From CAINEC01 sp046073825 (GTDB lineage Bacteria > Bacteroidota > Bacteroidia > AKYH767-A > OLB10): 64,000 bases of DNA. Of the stretch, positions 34,086 to 43,121 are shown piece by piece (within the stretch, counting starts at the first letter, position 1; each line of letters starts with the position of its first letter). The DNA lies in NCBI GenBank assembly GCA_046073825.1, contig JBJTMY010000097.1, forward strand, positions 6,451 to 70,450, read 5' to 3'. The notes under the pieces were generated by a model. It was not told the DNA's origin. It was given only the letters and a program-made list of their open reading frames with translations, and did not search any database. The position numbers and the translations under genes are program-made.

Positions 34086-35630
34086 ATGAAAAAAATAATC
34101 TTAAGCCTATCATTATTACTATTTGCCAACGCAAGCTTTTGCCAAAACGATGGCGATATGATTCGATATGCAATGCAGAATGTCGGGGGAACGAGTAGAA
34201 CACTAGGCATGGCTAATTCATTTGGTGCTTTAGGTGCAGACATTAGTTCAATGGCAACAAACCCAGCAGGCCTTGGTCTATATAGAAGTGGAGAATTAAG
34301 TTTTTCATTAGGCTTTAACAATCGGTATATCCAAGAAAATTTTTTAGATGGTGTAAAAAATGATAATCAATTTAAAATGTCATTTAGTAATGCGGGAATG
34401 CTATGGCATTTTGAAAACCAAAATTATAGCAGATGGAAAGGATGGACGTTTGGATTTGGATATAATCAAACCAATAATTTTTCGGCAAATAATTCTGCTG
34501 TTGGATTTAATGCAAAAAACTCCATCCTACATGCTTATTGCGAATCCTTAGGAACATTTGACCCCTCAATTGCTGCTTATACAGCATCACCTGCATACAA
34601 TGGGAACAATGCATCCAACTTAAGTTCAGATTTTCCATTTGATATTGACCTTGCATGGCAAACTTATTTAATAGATAGTGTAAATTCAACCGCAGGGCAA
34701 ACCTATTATTTTAACTCAGTACCTTTTGGTGGCGTTCAACAATCGCGAAAATCGATTAGTAGAGGTGGTGGTGGAGAGTTTGATATTTCATTTGCTAATA
34801 ATTTTGACAACAAACTATTTTTTGGTGCTACTATTGGCTTTGCTTCTGTCAATTATTCTCAACGTACTAGCTGGAAAGAAACCGATACGCAGGATACAAT
34901 CCCTGGCTTTTACTCACTGGATTACAACACAGAACTTACGACTTCGGGAAGTGCAATAAATTTAAAACTCGGTGTTATATATAGACCCATTGATGCAATG
35001 AGAATTGGCTTTGCTTTTCACACACCAAATAGTTATTTGCTTACTGACGATTATTCCACCACCCTAAATGCAAAGCTTGAAAATTTAACTGGAGGGATTA
35101 TTGAAAACGATTATTCATCCCCACTTTCTATTCCATTTCAATATAGAATTATGACACCAATGAAATTTATTGGCAGCATCGCTGGATTAAGTTCTAAAAT
35201 TGGAGCCGTTAATTTAGATTACGAATATAATGATTACTCAAAGGGAAGTGTTTACTCAAACGATGCGACAATAAATCCTTATTTTAATGAAACACGTGAA
35301 GCAATAAAAATTAAATATCAAGCTTCGCATACGCTTCGTTTAGGATTTGAATCCGTAATAAATCAATGGAGAATCCGAGCTGGAGTTAGTTATTCTACCT
35401 CCCCATTCAAGAGTGCTTTTAGATATAATACTCGTACCGACTTGAGTAAAAAAACAATTTCAACTGGATTTGGGTATAAAGGTGATCGATACTTTTTTGA
35501 TATGGCCATTTCTTACGCTATGTATGGATTGATAGAAAGACCTTATGCAGTAAAGAGTGGTTTGGAAGGAAAAATTGAATCAACTATATATAATACACGA
35601 ATATTATTTACGATTGGAAAAAAATTCTAA
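34086..35630 (+). CDS. FadL/OmpP1-like outer-membrane transport protein
   Basis: 514 residues with a signal peptide (cleavage near SFC-QN) and a beta-barrel pattern. The start GTSRTLGMANSFGALGADISSMATNPAGLGLYRSGE is the typical N-terminal hatch sequence of FadL-type barrels, in which small hydrophobic molecules cross the outer membrane. It also resembles the PorV family of T9SS, so that role cannot be excluded. Ends ILFTIGKKF. It converges with the glycosyltransferase gene; their stops overlap by 4 nt. Confidence 0.78.
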   Translation: MKKIILSLSLLLFANASFCQNDGDMIRYAMQNVGGTSRTLGMANSFGALGADISSMATNPAGLGLYRSGELSFSLGFNNRYIQENFLDGVKNDNQFKMSFSNAGMLWHFENQNYSRWKGWTFGFGYNQTNNFSANNSAVGFNAKNSILHAYCESLGTFDPSIAAYTASPAYNGNNASNLSSDFPFDIDLAWQTYLIDSVNSTAGQTYYFNSVPFGGVQQSRKSISRGGGGEFDISFANNFDNKLFFGATIGFASVNYSQRTSWKETDTQDTIPGFYSLDYNTELTTSGSAINLKLGVIYRPIDAMRIGFAFHTPNSYLLTDDYSTTLNAKLENLTGGIIENDYSSPLSIPFQYRIMTPMKFIGSIAGLSSKIGAVNLDYEYNDYSKGSVYSNDATINPYFNETREAIKIKYQASHTLRLGFESVINQWRIRAGVSYSTSPFKSAFRYNTRTDLSKKTISTGFGYKGDRYFFDMAISYAMYGLIERPYAVKSGLEGKIESTIYNTRILFTIGKKF

Positions 35631-37552
35631 TTCACTACTCGAATAATTAAATCATCAATAGCCGCAGAATACTTTCCAGGATTATACAAATAAATCTTTA
35701 TTATGTCGTCTGCATTCATATCTTCTACGTATTTATACCCATAAAAAAGTGTCGTCCATTTGTTTTTTTCTTTAATGAACGGCTGAAACTGCAAACTTCT
35801 CCAAGATTTAATTTGACCAGAAGGCGAATCAATTTCAACCACTAGCATTAATTGATCATGCTTAGGAATTTGAACAGATTTGACATTTAACTCTACAACC
35901 AAAGATCGTCCTTTGGTAAGTTGAATTTGTTGCAATGAATTTGTGTAGGTAATTCCATATTCTAAGGTAGAATCTAAAATAGAAATGTGTGAGCCACTTA
36001 ATGCATCGTTTCTCTGTTGAAGCAATTTATTATCTACATTCCAATTGTTTTTTTCAAAATCGTTTTTTTCATAAAACAGAACATTTGTATTTTTTAAATG
36101 CTTTGAGGAATCTTTTGAAAAAACATAAATGCCAGAATTAAAATGGATATCCTGTTTTACTAAGTAGGGGAAATATTTCTTAATTCGAAATTCGAGCTCA
36201 GGTGCGTGATAATTATTTGACCAAGCATGAAGAAAGTACTTTTTTGATGAGTTTGCGAGAATACTATCAACAACTAAATAATCATCATTTTTATTACAAC
36301 AATATTGAACAATATTATTTCGAAGCAATGAATCGTGTAAATAATAATTTAAATAAAATGGTTTAATTACATTAACAGTATACTCAATATTATTACGATT
36401 CAATTCATTAGAATAACTTTCTATATCAAATGCAATATTTTTAAAAACAGCAAACTGTTCGGTTGAATAATGCTTCTTAGAAAACACCGTACTAAACATG
36501 AATAGTCCGAGCACTAAACCTACTGCTGGAATCACATGTTTTTCATTTTGCAACTTTATCAAAGAAACTATTCCAATAATAATTAAAGGATATCCGAAAA
36601 TCAAAATAGAATATTGAAAAACAGGATTTTTAAAAATCGAATAATAATAAGCTACAAGAACAGGAAGGACTCCAAGAATAAAAAGCAGAAACACTTTTCC
36701 ATTTATAATTATTTTGAACTTCGTCAAAAAAAGCGAAAAAATAATTAGAACTACTAATCCAATTATTATTTCCCAATCGTTATTAAAACAATAATATAAA
36801 AACTCCAAAATTGCCCAATTAGACGGCACTCCTAACCAGCCACCATCTCCTCCTAATCCGCCAACACTAAAATGAGTGAACATGACAGGAAAACTTGGGA
36901 TATACAATATAAACATGATAATTCCCGAGAGCAAATAGAATAGACCTTGCTTTTTATTTTTAACAAAAAACAATCCTGCTACACCAACTAATCCAACAAA
37001 CATGAAACTAAAATAATGCGTGTACATGGCTCCTGCACCAGCGATTATCAATATTATATTCCAAATTGAAAAAGTAACTGGTTTTTCATTTTGAAAAAAA
37101 TATTTTGTCCACGACCAAACAAACAACATAGAGAAAAACAAACCTGGAGCATAAGGACGAGCGAGTTGACTATATAAAATGGGGAATTCTGAACAACTGA
37201 TAATTGCTAAAACTATCAATGCACGAGAATTACCTAACCAAAACTTAGCTATTGAATAAATAACTATTAAAGTGAAACAACCTATTATTACGAAAGGTAA
37301 ACGAATTGCAAACGCAGACATCCCGAACATCTTTATCCAAAACCAAAGAAAAACCTGTACCCCCATTGGATGCATATCATCTAAACGAACTCCATTTTCA
37401 ACGACAGATTTTAAATTGTCAAATTGAAGACGGGATAATGCACTTAACTCATCGTTAGTTAAAGACCATTCTGAGAACTGGTAAAAGCGTAAAATGCAAC
37501 CAACACAAAGTATTAATAAAAAGAGACTATTATTTTTGATTGCTGCTACCAT
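35627..37552 (-). CDS. GT-C glycosyltransferase, ArnT/PMT-like membrane protein
   Basis: 641 residues. About ten membrane helices in the first 380 residues; the loop after helix 1 carries LTNDELSAL, whose Asp-Glu pair matches the catalytic acidic site of GT-C (GT39/83) enzymes using polyprenyl-phosphate sugars. Residues about 385-641 form a soluble beta-rich domain. It adds sugar to an envelope acceptor, unidentified. It starts in the last base of rlmB and is the last gene of the 40160-35627 operon. Confidence 0.82.
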   Translation of the reverse strand: MVAAIKNNSLFLLILCVGCILRFYQFSEWSLTNDELSALSRLQFDNLKSVVENGVRLDDMHPMGVQVFLWFWIKMFGMSAFAIRLPFVIIGCFTLIVIYSIAKFWLGNSRALIVLAIISCSEFPILYSQLARPYAPGLFFSMLFVWSWTKYFFQNEKPVTFSIWNIILIIAGAGAMYTHYFSFMFVGLVGVAGLFFVKNKKQGLFYLLSGIIMFILYIPSFPVMFTHFSVGGLGGDGGWLGVPSNWAILEFLYYCFNNDWEIIIGLVVLIIFSLFLTKFKIIINGKVFLLFILGVLPVLVAYYYSIFKNPVFQYSILIFGYPLIIIGIVSLIKLQNEKHVIPAVGLVLGLFMFSTVFSKKHYSTEQFAVFKNIAFDIESYSNELNRNNIEYTVNVIKPFYLNYYLHDSLLRNNIVQYCCNKNDDYLVVDSILANSSKKYFLHAWSNNYHAPELEFRIKKYFPYLVKQDIHFNSGIYVFSKDSSKHLKNTNVLFYEKNDFEKNNWNVDNKLLQQRNDALSGSHISILDSTLEYGITYTNSLQQIQLTKGRSLVVELNVKSVQIPKHDQLMLVVEIDSPSGQIKSWRSLQFQPFIKEKNKWTTLFYGYKYVEDMNADDIIKIYLYNPGKYSAAIDDLIIRVVN

Positions 37553-38319
37553 TATTTTGACCTTTGACGTACGACTTCGGATAAAATCATTCCGGCGGCA
37601 ACTGAAACATTTAACGATTCAATCTTACCTGACATAGGAATTTTTACAATCGCATCAGCACGTTTCATATACTCTCCTGAAATTCCATTTTCTTCACTTC
37701 CTAAAATAATTGCAACGGGTTTCGTATAATCGGTTTGATAAATTGTATTATTGGTTTTTTCAGAACAAGCCACAATAGCAATACCTGACTCTTTTAAGTA
37801 ATCGATGACAATTTTCAAATTATCTTCTCTACAAATTGGAATATAATGCAATGCTCCAGCAGAAGTTTTTACAGTATCCGCATTTATAATTGCTGAACCA
37901 CGAGAAGGAATTACAATCGCCGATGCTCCCATACATTCAGCCGTGCGAGCTATAGCGCCCATATTACGGGTATCTGTGATTCTATCTAAAATAATAATCA
38001 CTGGATTCTTTCCTCGCTCGAAAAGTTGAGGAACAACATCTTCAATTGAATAGTAACTTATTTCAGCCACATAGCCTACAACACCTTGATGATTATTTCG
38101 GGTTAATCGATTTAATTTTTCAATGGGAACTAATTGAAAATGGACAGCACGAGATTTTAATTCTGTTTTAAGTTCTTTAATGAGGGGATTATTAAGGTTG
38201 CTTTGAACAAATAATTTTTCAATTTCTTTACCCGAACGCAATGCTTCTAGTACGGCCCTAGTTCCATAAATTAAATTTTCATTATGGCTATTATTCTTGT
38301 TGTCAAAATTATCTCTCAT
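37552..38319 (-). CDS. rlmB: 23S rRNA (guanosine-2'-O)-methyltransferase RlmB (SpoU family)
   Basis: 255 residues. SpoU/TrmH family knotted methyltransferase: an N-terminal RNA-binding domain (ENLIYGTRAVLEAL), then motif 1 ILDRITDTRNMGAIARTAE, motif 2 LGSEENGIS, and motif 3 IPMSGKIESLNVSVAAGMIL. It uses SAM to methylate a G in 23S rRNA (G2251 in E. coli). Specificity for RlmB over TrmH is by length and N-terminal domain. 3 nt after rmuC. Confidence 0.93.
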   Translation of the reverse strand: MRDNFDNKNNSHNENLIYGTRAVLEALRSGKEIEKLFVQSNLNNPLIKELKTELKSRAVHFQLVPIEKLNRLTRNNHQGVVGYVAEISYYSIEDVVPQLFERGKNPVIIILDRITDTRNMGAIARTAECMGASAIVIPSRGSAIINADTVKTSAGALHYIPICREDNLKIVIDYLKESGIAIVACSEKTNNTIYQTDYTKPVAIILGSEENGISGEYMKRADAIVKIPMSGKIESLNVSVAAGMILSEVVRQRSK

Positions 38320-38322
38320 TGT

Positions 38323-39675
38323 TTATTGCGTATCTATTACTGCACTCTGACTTTCATCTAAATCGGTAGCAGTATCTATTACTTTTTGGTTTAGTTGTTT
38401 GGAGGTTTTAAGTCCTAGTTTTTTCAAATTATCAATTCTAGAAACGATATTCCCCTTTCCCTTATTTAATTTATTCATTGCCGATTCATAACTGCCTTGC
38501 GCATCATCTAATCTTTTTCCCACCATTACTAAGTCGTCAATATGTGCAGATATCTTATCGAACAAATCGGCTGCTTGACGTGCAATTTCTGCTGCATTTT
38601 TATTTTGATTTTCTAAGCGCCAAATATTCGCAACAGTTCTTAATGTTGCCAGCAAAGTAGAAGTACTTACAATTACTATATTATTTTGAAAAGCTTCATT
38701 GAACAACTCAGGATCTCTATCAACAGCAGCAATAAATGCGGGCTCTACAGGAATAAATAACATTACAAAATCGAGGGTTTGCAATTTGTACAAATTCTGA
38801 TAATTCTTAGAAGATAAATCTTTAATGTGTTTACGAATAGAATTAATATGTTCCTTAATGTATTGTTCTTTTAAAGCCTCCTCTGTTTCAGAAAAAAAAC
38901 GTTCATAGGCTATCAATGAAACTTTTGAATCAACAACTAAATTTCGACCTTCGGGTAAATTAATTATCACATCGGGCTGCAAGCGTCTTCCATCCTCGGT
39001 AGTCATGCTTGACTGAACTACGTACTCTCTTCCTTTCACCAAACCTGATTTTTCTAGAACCGTTTCCAAAATCATTTCACCCCAATTCCCTTGTGTTTTT
39101 ACTTGACCTTTTAATGCCGCTGTTAAATTTTTTGCTTCTTCGCCAATAGAAATATTCGCTTTATGCAATAAGCCCAATTGCTCTTTTAACTGTTCATTTT
39201 CCCGAACACGATAAATATGATTATCTTTTATTTCTTGTTCAAACTTTTCAATTTTCTGTTTAAACGGAGTTAACACATCATCTAACTTCGATTTATGCTC
39301 TTCTTGAATGCGTGTAGAATTTTGCACCACCACTTCATTAGCAATATTTGTAAACTGAGCTTTTAATTCGGAGAATAGTAACTCAATATTTTTCTTTTCT
39401 TCACTAAATTTTTGTTCGAGGTTTGCACAGTTTGTTTTCCACTTGGAAACTTCTCCTTCTTGTGCTACCTGCTTACGATTTAAATCTTCTATAATACTAT
39501 CCTTATTAGTACTAGTCTGTTTAATCTCGGCAAGAACCCCCGTTAACACAGCGATTTCCTTTTGTGCATCAAGCAATAAATTATCAGATGATGAAGCTGT
39601 TGAATTCGATTTTCCTATCATCCATCCTATAATCAAACCCAAGGCTAGTCCAACGACTAAAAAAATTATTTCCAT
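38323..39675 (-). CDS. rmuC: RmuC-family DNA recombination protein
   Basis: 450 residues. An N-terminal membrane anchor (IIFLVVGLALGLIIGWMI), a long coiled coil (about 35-180), then the conserved RmuC domain (about 190-400) with KTQGNWGEMILETVLEKSGL, QPDVIINLPEGRNLVVDSKVSL, and LLATLRTVANIWRLENQNKNAAEIA. The VVDSKV segment resembles a PD-(D/E)XK nuclease core. RmuC limits recombination at inverted repeats in E. coli. It ends 3 nt before rlmB. Confidence 0.93.
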   Translation of the reverse strand: MEIIFLVVGLALGLIIGWMIGKSNSTASSSDNLLLDAQKEIAVLTGVLAEIKQTSTNKDSIIEDLNRKQVAQEGEVSKWKTNCANLEQKFSEEKKNIELLFSELKAQFTNIANEVVVQNSTRIQEEHKSKLDDVLTPFKQKIEKFEQEIKDNHIYRVRENEQLKEQLGLLHKANISIGEEAKNLTAALKGQVKTQGNWGEMILETVLEKSGLVKGREYVVQSSMTTEDGRRLQPDVIINLPEGRNLVVDSKVSLIAYERFFSETEEALKEQYIKEHINSIRKHIKDLSSKNYQNLYKLQTLDFVMLFIPVEPAFIAAVDRDPELFNEAFQNNIVIVSTSTLLATLRTVANIWRLENQNKNAAEIARQAADLFDKISAHIDDLVMVGKRLDDAQGSYESAMNKLNKGKGNIVSRIDNLKKLGLKTSKQLNQKVIDTATDLDESQSAVIDTQ

Positions 39676-39704
39676 AGTAAAATATTATGCTTTAAAATTA
39701 ACCA

Positions 39705-40160
39705 TTATGTCTGAGGGTATGCTGGCAATGTTGATAAAAACTCAAACGTTTCATTTTTATATTCTAAACAAAAGTGTTCCATTCCGTTTGTCAAAACAAG
39801 AAAGGGCACATTTAACGATAAATTATAACGCACCACCTGATGCAAAGTATCTTCATCTAATTTAACAGTTGGCGATTTGCATTCAACAATAAGCCATGGC
39901 TTCCCATTTTTGTTATATACAACCACATCTGCGCGTTGTTTTAAACCATTCACAATTATCTGCTTTTCAACAGCCAACAATGACAAAGGATAAGAAAAAT
40001 ATTCTGTCATAAATCGCAGGAAATGCTGCCTAACCCATTCTTCAGGAGTAAGCGTTACAAATCTTCTTCGAACGAAGTCAAAAATTTGCTTACTTTGTCC
40101 TTGGGACTGAATATTAAACTGAAACGTTGGTAAATTAAGTGAGGAGAATTCAGATTCCAT
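39705..40160 (-). CDS. Stand-alone type I restriction HSDR_N-like nuclease domain protein
   Basis: 151 residues matching the N-terminal nuclease domain of HsdR without helicase or the rest of a type I system. It shows a PD-(D/E)XK pattern: Asp78 in RADVVVYNKNGKPWLIVECKSP, then Glu93 and Lys95. No HsdM or HsdS gene lies near. Such short proteins are common in Bacteroidota next to housekeeping genes, so it need not be a restriction system. First gene of a minus-strand operon with rmuC (29 nt). Confidence 0.85.
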   Translation of the reverse strand: MESEFSSLNLPTFQFNIQSQGQSKQIFDFVRRRFVTLTPEEWVRQHFLRFMTEYFSYPLSLLAVEKQIIVNGLKQRADVVVYNKNGKPWLIVECKSPTVKLDEDTLHQVVRYNLSLNVPFLVLTNGMEHFCLEYKNETFEFLSTLPAYPQT

Positions 40161-40200
40161 CTATAGAACAAAATTAGTTTATTTTTTATTCCTTTAATCA

Positions 40201-40971
40201 ATGAAAAACAAGAAAGAAATAGTAGACAACTGGTTACCGAGGTACACTGGAAGAGCGTTGGACGATTTCGGGAAGTATATTTTACTTACAAACTTTCAGA
40301 AATACGTGACTTTGTTTGCTGAAATGTATGATGTTCCTGTTATTGGGAATGACAAGCCGATGCCTTCAGCGACAGCAAACGGGATTACCATCATTAACTT
40401 TGGAATGGGTAGTCCGAATGCAGCGATAATTATGGATTTATTAAGCGCTATAAATCCGAAAGCAGTTTTATTCTTAGGTAAGTGCGGTGGTTTAAAAAAG
40501 AAAAACCAGTTAGGCGATTTAATTTTACCAATTGCTGCAATTAGAGGTGAAGGAACATCGAATGATTATTTCCCAGCTGAAGTACCAGCATTACCAGCCT
40601 TCAGCTTACAAAAGGCTGTTTCAACAACCATCCGAAATTTTGACCGAGACTATTGGACGGGGACCGTTTATACGACCAACAGAAGAGTATGGGAACACGA
40701 TGAAGAATTTAAAAAGTATTTAGAAACCACACGATCGATGGCAATTGATATGGAAACGGCTACCATTTTTACGGTTGGATTTGCCAATCAAATTCCTGCT
40801 GGTGCTATTTTATTAGTTTCTGACCAACCAATGATTCCGGAAGGAATTAAAACATCTTCAAGTGATAATAAAGTAACCGAAAATTTTGTTGAAGAACACT
40901 TAAAAATCGGTATTGCATCACTCAATGAATTAATCAACAACGGACTAACGGTTAAGCATTTACGCTTTTAA
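40201..40971 (+). CDS. amn: AMP nucleosidase (short form)
   Basis: 256 residues, nucleoside phosphorylase-like fold. It would hydrolyse AMP to adenine and ribose 5-phosphate. Motifs: NFGMGSPNAAIIMDLL, LFLGKCGGLKKKNQLGDLILP, SMAIDMETATIFTVGF, LLVSDQPM. Much shorter than the E. coli enzyme (484) because the regulatory N-terminal domain is absent, as in other Bacteroidota. Starts a plus-strand operon with holA (11 nt). Confidence 0.9.
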   Translation: MKNKKEIVDNWLPRYTGRALDDFGKYILLTNFQKYVTLFAEMYDVPVIGNDKPMPSATANGITIINFGMGSPNAAIIMDLLSAINPKAVLFLGKCGGLKKKNQLGDLILPIAAIRGEGTSNDYFPAEVPALPAFSLQKAVSTTIRNFDRDYWTGTVYTTNRRVWEHDEEFKKYLETTRSMAIDMETATIFTVGFANQIPAGAILLVSDQPMIPEGIKTSSSDNKVTENFVEEHLKIGIASLNELINNGLTVKHLRF

Positions 40972-40982
40972 CAAACAAAAAG

Positions 40983-42044
40983 GTGGCATCTAAATCATTC
41001 GAAGAAATTTATAAAGAAATTGAAGGAAAGAAATATCATTCAATTTATTTACTACAAGGGGAAGAGCCGTACTACATTGACAAACTTTCAGAACTAATTG
41101 AAAACACTGTTTTGGACGAAGCAGAAAAAGGATTCAACCAATCGATTATTTATGGGAGAGATATTGACAAAGTACAACTGACTGGCTTAGCCAAGGGGTT
41201 TCCCATGATGGGAAATTATCAAGTTATAATTGTTAAAGAAGCACAAGATTTCAAAGCATTTTCCAGAGGCAAATCGAATGATGATGATGATTCCTCTGAT
41301 AGTGGAAAAGACAACGACCCTTTTATTAATTATTTAAACAACCCCTTGCCTAGTACCATCCTAGTATTTTGTTACAAGTATAAATTACTGGATAAACGAA
41401 GTAAAGTTTATAAAGCAATTGAAAAGAAGGGGGTAGTTTTTGAATCGAAAAAAATTCACGAAAGTAAATTAGCTGAGTGGGTGGAAAAATATATTGTTTC
41501 TAAGAAATACAAAATTGTACCTGCAGCTGCTAAACTAATGGCAGACTATCTTGGAAATGATTTGTCAAAAGTGGTGAACGAGGTTGATAAATTAACAATT
41601 ACATTACCGACAGGAACAACCATCGACTCAACACATATTGAAAAAAATATTGGCATTAGTAAGGACTTTAACATATTTGAATTACAAAATGCTCTAGGAA
41701 GAAAAGATGTGATAAAGTCGACTCAAATTGTCAATTACTTTAGAGCTAATCCGAAGAGTAACCCTTTTGTACTTACCATCTACAACTTATTCTCCTATTT
41801 TTCCAAAATAATGTTGTACCACACCTTAGGTGATAAATCTGCATCAAATGTAGCTTCAAAATTAAAGATCAACCCTTATTTTGTTAGAGATTACGAAACG
41901 GCCGCGCGCAATTATCCCATAACTAAAACAGCTTTTATCATCAGCCATTTAAGAGATTATGATTTACGATCAAAAGGAGTAAATAATGCGGGGACGAACG
42001 ATGGAGATTTGTTACGAGAGCTTATATTTAAAATATTGCACTAA
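40983..42044 (+). CDS. holA: DNA polymerase III delta subunit
   Basis: 353 residues. The clamp-loader subunit that opens the beta sliding clamp. The start SFEEIYKEIEGKKYHSIYLLQGEEPYYIDKLSELIE and the middle NEVDKLTITLPTGTTIDSTHIEKNIG are typical HolA sequence; three-domain AAA-like fold. Start codon GTG at 40983. It is followed 2 nt later by mqnA. Confidence 0.93.
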   Translation: MASKSFEEIYKEIEGKKYHSIYLLQGEEPYYIDKLSELIENTVLDEAEKGFNQSIIYGRDIDKVQLTGLAKGFPMMGNYQVIIVKEAQDFKAFSRGKSNDDDDSSDSGKDNDPFINYLNNPLPSTILVFCYKYKLLDKRSKVYKAIEKKGVVFESKKIHESKLAEWVEKYIVSKKYKIVPAAAKLMADYLGNDLSKVVNEVDKLTITLPTGTTIDSTHIEKNIGISKDFNIFELQNALGRKDVIKSTQIVNYFRANPKSNPFVLTIYNLFSYFSKIMLYHTLGDKSASNVASKLKINPYFVRDYETAARNYPITKTAFIISHLRDYDLRSKGVNNAGTNDGDLLRELIFKILH

Positions 42045-42046
42045 CA

Positions 42047-42790
42047 GTGAATTCAAACCAAGCATCATTATCAGTAGTATCCTATATTAATTCTATTCCA
42101 TTTGTTGTAGGATTAGAAAAAAGTCAGCATCCATCATTAAAAATATCGAAAGATATTCCGTCGGAATGTGCTACAAAGTTAATTGAAGGAAAGGTGGATA
42201 TTGGATTAATTCCAGTTGCCATGATATCGAAAGTACCTAATGCACGAATCATTTCGGATTATTGCATTTCAGGCAATGGGAAAGTGGCTTCTGTATTACT
42301 AGTCAGTAATAGTCCGATTGAGAATATAGAAATTATATATCAAGATAACCAATCAAGGACATCAGTAGCTTTAGCTAAAATTTTAATGCGTGATTATTGG
42401 AAGAAAGAAATTGATTGGAGAGGAGAAACGACAAATTTTTTAAATCCTACAAGCAACGAAGGAATCGTAATCATTGGTGACAGAGCTTTAAAGCATTATC
42501 ATACATTTAAATATTGCTATGATTTATCAGAGCATTGGAAGTTGCATACAGGGTATCCGTTTGTATTTGCTTGTTGGGTAGCAAACAAAGAAATTCCGGA
42601 AAAAATGATTACAGTATTAAACGAATCTTTTCAATACGGAATTTCACAGATAGAAAATTTTTGTGATTCAGTAGAGACCAACAGTGACATTACTGGTAGA
42701 GAATACTTAACAAATTTTATTCAATACCATTTAACAGATGATGCAAAAAAGGGAATGGAGTTGTTTTTAAAACTACTACCTTTACTTTGA
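42047..42790 (+). CDS. mqnA: Chorismate dehydratase of the futalosine pathway
   Basis: 247 residues. MqnA dehydrates chorismate to 3-[(1-carboxyvinyl)oxy]benzoate, the first step of futalosine-dependent menaquinone synthesis. Family features: SVVSYINSIPFVVGL at the start, CATKLIEGKVDIGLIPVAMI, LLVSNSPIENIEIIYQDNQSRTSVALAKIL, and GDRALKHY. A periplasmic-binding-protein-like fold; no signal peptide. Start GTG at 42047. Its last 9 nt overlap the converging gene at 42782. Confidence 0.93.
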   Translation: MNSNQASLSVVSYINSIPFVVGLEKSQHPSLKISKDIPSECATKLIEGKVDIGLIPVAMISKVPNARIISDYCISGNGKVASVLLVSNSPIENIEIIYQDNQSRTSVALAKILMRDYWKKEIDWRGETTNFLNPTSNEGIVIIGDRALKHYHTFKYCYDLSEHWKLHTGYPFVFACWVANKEIPEKMITVLNESFQYGISQIENFCDSVETNSDITGREYLTNFIQYHLTDDAKKGMELFLKLLPLL

Positions 42791-43078
42791 TTCTGACCTC
42801 ATTAAATCATATACTTTCGATGTTGCTTCCGACAATTTAGAAATTAAATTTTGCTGTTCAGGTGATAGCGAAGATTTTTCACGTGACAGTATATTACTTC
42901 TAAGCGCATTATATTCCTGATGCGATTTAACGGGGGCTGATTTATCCAAAAATCCCGCATAAAGTTCATTGATAAAAATAGCTCTTTGTGAAGGGTCAAT
43001 TTCATTTAACAACTCCTTTACTAAGCGAATATGCGCCTGTAGTTGTTGATATACAGAGAAAGTAGATGAGTTAGCCAT
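42782..43078 (-). CDS. Small alpha-helical protein of unknown function
   Basis: 98 residues if ATG 43078 is used; an upstream ATG at 43144 would add 22 residues and overlap the histidine kinase by 23 nt. I prefer 43078 because the extra part looks like the reverse frame of the kinase tail. Mostly helical, with YQQLQAHIRLVKELLNEIDPSQRAIFINELYAGF and a Ser-rich second half. No domain recognised. Downstream of the kinase on the same strand, so co-transcription is plausible. Confidence 0.6.
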   Translation of the reverse strand: MANSSTFSVYQQLQAHIRLVKELLNEIDPSQRAIFINELYAGFLDKSAPVKSHQEYNALRSNILSREKSSLSPEQQNLISKLSEATSKVYDLMRSESK

Positions 43079-43121
43079 AGCATTATTTTTGTCCTTGCTA
43101 CGACAGATTTTGAATAAAGTT

